This document shows, one piece after another, positions 62,344 to 64,000 of a stretch of 64,000 nucleotides of DNA. The first letter of the stretch is position 1. Each line of letters starts with the position of its first letter. Origin of the DNA: Aeromonas veronii (lineage in GTDB: Bacteria; Pseudomonadota; Gammaproteobacteria; Enterobacterales; Aeromonadaceae); contig CP101033.1 of assembly GCA_041319085.1 (NCBI GenBank), forward strand, positions 3,560,501 to 3,624,500. The letters are read 5' to 3'. The translations under genes and the position numbers were made by a program. The notes beneath the pieces were generated by a model, which was given only the letters and a program-made list of their open reading frames with translations, ran no database searches and was not told the DNA's origin.

Positions 62344-62496
62344 TCAGTTGTCCTGATCCGGCTCCGCCAGCCAGATCTGCTGATCCGGATCGGTCTCTTC
62401 ACTGACCGAAATGCTGACCCCCATGTCCAGCAATTCGTGCAGGGTCAGATTGTCCGCCAGCGTCATGGTTTCGCCATTCTCATTGGTAAAGCGCAT
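62344..62496 (-). CDS. Small acidic protein of unknown function
   Basis: The 50-residue acidic protein begins MRFTNENGETMTLADNLTLH and ends AEPDQDN. ATG 62496 is chosen because GGACGGAGC lies directly upstream; the longer frame has no such site. It follows the glycosyltransferase gene by about 37 nt on the same strand and ends at a strong terminator. No motif is recognised. Confidence 0.6.
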   Translation of the reverse strand: MRFTNENGETMTLADNLTLHELLDMGVSISVSEETDPDQQIWLAEPDQDN

Positions 62497-62533
62497 TTGC
62501 TCCGTCCTCTCCTTGGTGGGATCGCCTTTCAGT

Positions 62534-63643
62534 CTAGTCAACAACGCTCACTTGCGATAACCAGCAACTGGATAAACAGTCGCCCCCATCCAGCTCGCTC
62601 AGGCGATCGCTCACCTCTTCCGGAAACAGGGTCCGCGCCCAGAGCCGCCGCGATAGAGAAGCCACGCTCTCATCAGCGCCCGTCGCCAGCCAGCGGGCCA
62701 GCTCCCCCGCCACATCTGGGTAGCAGACCGCCCCCGGCGAGGCGCTGTCGAGCCAGGTGCGCACCAGATTGGCATCGAGCACATCCATCAAGGTCGCCAG
62801 CCCCATCATCTCCAAAGTCTTGCCATTGGTCAGCTGCTCGAACTGGCCGCCGAGGGGTTTGACCAGCAGCTTCTTGCCGAGGGTGAGCGCCTCGGAAGCC
62901 AGCTCGAAACCCGCATTGGATATAACGCCGCGACAACCGGCCAGCACGGCGATAAACCCGTGCCGCGACGGCGGCTCGAAGCGCAGGTTGCGCCATTGGC
63001 TCGGGGTGCGGATGGCGGGGTGAAAGCAGACGAAACGCTGCTGGCCAAAACGCGACAACAGGGCGGCGATCGCCTCGGTCTGCTCGAACGGCAGATAGAC
63101 CAGGATCTCGCCGTTATCCGGCATCACACGAACAGGATCGATCACCGGTGGCAAAATCGGCTGACCGAAGTGAAACCAGTGCAGCCCGAGCGGCTGATCC
63201 ACAGGAGCAAAGTGGCGCATCAGCTGACGGCTGACCCCATCTTCCCCCCAGCGCGGGATGGGCCAGTTGAAGCTGGCCTGATGACTGATGGTGAGGCTCG
63301 GCTTGCCATAGCGGCGGGCGGCGTGGGCGGTCAGCGGCTCAAAATCGCTCACCACCAGATCGTATTCGCTGCAATCGAGAGACCGCAGATCCCGCCAGAA
63401 GGTGAGCGGCGAGGCGGCTTGCAGGGTGCGCCACGGAGAAACTCGCCCCTCGTGACTGACAAATGTGAGGCCGGAAAAGGCGCGATAGGCGCCAAACTCC
63501 TCCATGTCGAAGTAGCGCTCGGCGGGGCGGCCGCTAAAGAGATAATCCACCTCGACCCCGGCTGTGCGCAGCGCCCGCGCCAAGGTGCGACTGCGACTGA
63601 TATGACCGTTGCCGGTGCCTTGCACCCCAAACAGTATCCTCAT
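62534..63643 (-). CDS. MJ1255/VC2487-family glycosyltransferase
   Basis: The 369-residue GT-B-type protein begins MRILFGVQGTGNGHISRSRTLARALR, has VVSDFEPLTAHAARRYGKPSL and ends its fold with GVISNAGFELASEALTLGKKLLVKPLGGQFEQLTNGKTLE, the UDP-sugar-binding loop. These are the signatures of the MJ1255/VC2487 family. Donor and acceptor are unknown, though a lipid acceptor is plausible because the gene overlaps a PAP2 phosphatase (ATGA). ATG 63643 is selected from that overlap. Confidence 0.87.
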   Translation of the reverse strand: MRILFGVQGTGNGHISRSRTLARALRTAGVEVDYLFSGRPAERYFDMEEFGAYRAFSGLTFVSHEGRVSPWRTLQAASPLTFWRDLRSLDCSEYDLVVSDFEPLTAHAARRYGKPSLTISHQASFNWPIPRWGEDGVSRQLMRHFAPVDQPLGLHWFHFGQPILPPVIDPVRVMPDNGEILVYLPFEQTEAIAALLSRFGQQRFVCFHPAIRTPSQWRNLRFEPPSRHGFIAVLAGCRGVISNAGFELASEALTLGKKLLVKPLGGQFEQLTNGKTLEMMGLATLMDVLDANLVRTWLDSASPGAVCYPDVAGELARWLATGADESVASLSRRLWARTLFPEEVSDRLSELDGGDCLSSCWLSQVSVVD

Positions 63644-64000
63644 GAGTGGCTCCAGCCGAGCGCCAGCACGGCGCAACCGCCACCCAGCAGGGCACCGGCT
63701 ACCAGATCGCTCAGGTAATGCACTCCAAGCAGCAACCGGGATGCCCCCACCAGCGCCGCCCAGCCAAACAGCAGGGGCGCCCAGAGCGGAAAGCCGGTGG
63801 CCAGTATGGTGGCCATCAGAAAAGCGGCGGCGGTGTGGCCGGAGGGGAGGCTATAACGATCGGAGGGGGTGATAAAGACCGGCAAGCCGACCGGCCGTTG
63901 CCGTTTCAGGCTGTTTTTCAGCAGCAGATAGAGGGGCAATTCGATGGCGAAGGCAAGCAGCGCCAGTCGCACCAGTTCCCGCTCTGCTTCCCCCTGCCAC
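63640..64000 (-). CDS. PAP2-family membrane phosphatase, N-terminus beyond window edge
   Basis: The visible 119 residues contain the three phosphatase motifs: KNSLKRQRPVG (KxxxxxxRP), LPSGHTAAAF (PSGH) and ASRLLLGVHYLSD (SR...H...D), between hydrophobic helices. It would dephosphorylate lipid pyrophosphates or phosphatidate at the inner membrane. The frame is open to the window end (WQGEAERELVRLALL), so the start is not seen. Overlap with the glycosyltransferase suggests joint lipid-linked glycan work. Confidence 0.87.
   Translation of the reverse strand, partial: WQGEAERELVRLALLAFAIELPLYLLLKNSLKRQRPVGLPVFITPSDRYSLPSGHTAAAFLMATILATGFPLWAPLLFGWAALVGASRLLLGVHYLSDLVAGALLGGGCAVLALGWSHS

Noticed and set aside
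1..64000. CRISPR arrays, tRNA and rRNA genes
   Set aside because: No regularly spaced repeats were seen, and no tRNA cloverleaf or rRNA sequence was recognised by eye. A dedicated scan was not possible.

Overview
The window looks like a chromosome segment of an Aeromonas species. The high GC content, the gene order yfbU-yfbV-ackA-pta, the dusB-fis pair, the dnaT/dnaC-like pair, rssB, galU and ilvIH all fit a gammaproteobacterium of that group. This is judged from protein likeness only; no database search was run.

Bases 1-2360 hold mobile-element debris: an IS4-type transposase cut by the window edge, a frameshifted ISL3 transposase and an acetyltransferase stump. Bases 2613-20875 are ordinary core genome: yfbU, yfbV, ackA-pta (acetate overflow), a ComEA-like secreted protein, galU, a POT peptide transporter, rssB, primosome genes, a short-chain reductase, a TolC/HlyD/ABC-2 export operon, dusB and fis.

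Bases 20861-56135 are a genomic island of about 35.3 kb in the 3' end of fis. It is bounded by a 13-bp direct repeat (TACGGCATGAACT). Its tyrosine integrase sits at the right end. The left copy rebuilds the fis C-terminus with a new stop codon (TAA for TGA), and the island supplies a new terminator; the native fis terminator now lies beyond the right boundary. The left arm carries a six-gene, co-directional, defence-like cluster: MmeI-type methyltransferase, DEAD helicase, GIY-YIG nuclease with a duplicated acidic motif, AAA ATPase, PIN-like nuclease and RNA ligase. The backbone holds RadC, DUF2787, an LRAT-like protein, a large lipoprotein, a serine resolvase, a metal-binding protein, YqaJ exonuclease, DUF932, inovirus Gp2-like, AlpA and several unknown genes.

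Nested in the island, next to the resolvase gene, is a 13.2-kb Tn402-like class 1 integron (34636-47834) with 5-bp target duplications (ACCTT). It carries intI1, an arr cassette split by an IS1595-family element, dfrA, aadA, qacEdelta1, sul1, orf5, an IS6100-mphR(A)-mrx-mph(A)-IS26 block and a truncated tniA. Several of these normally conserved genes carry 1-2 nt deletions (mrx, IS6100 transposase, orf5), and a one-base frame change also breaks the ISL3 transposase. Either real decay or consensus errors could explain this.

Bases 56179-64000 return to core genome: a DMT transporter, a degraded gene beside mrr, a LysE exporter, ilvIH with a curious micro-ORF made by tandem duplication at the gene junction, a small unknown protein, an MJ1255-type glycosyltransferase and a PAP2 phosphatase cut by the window edge.
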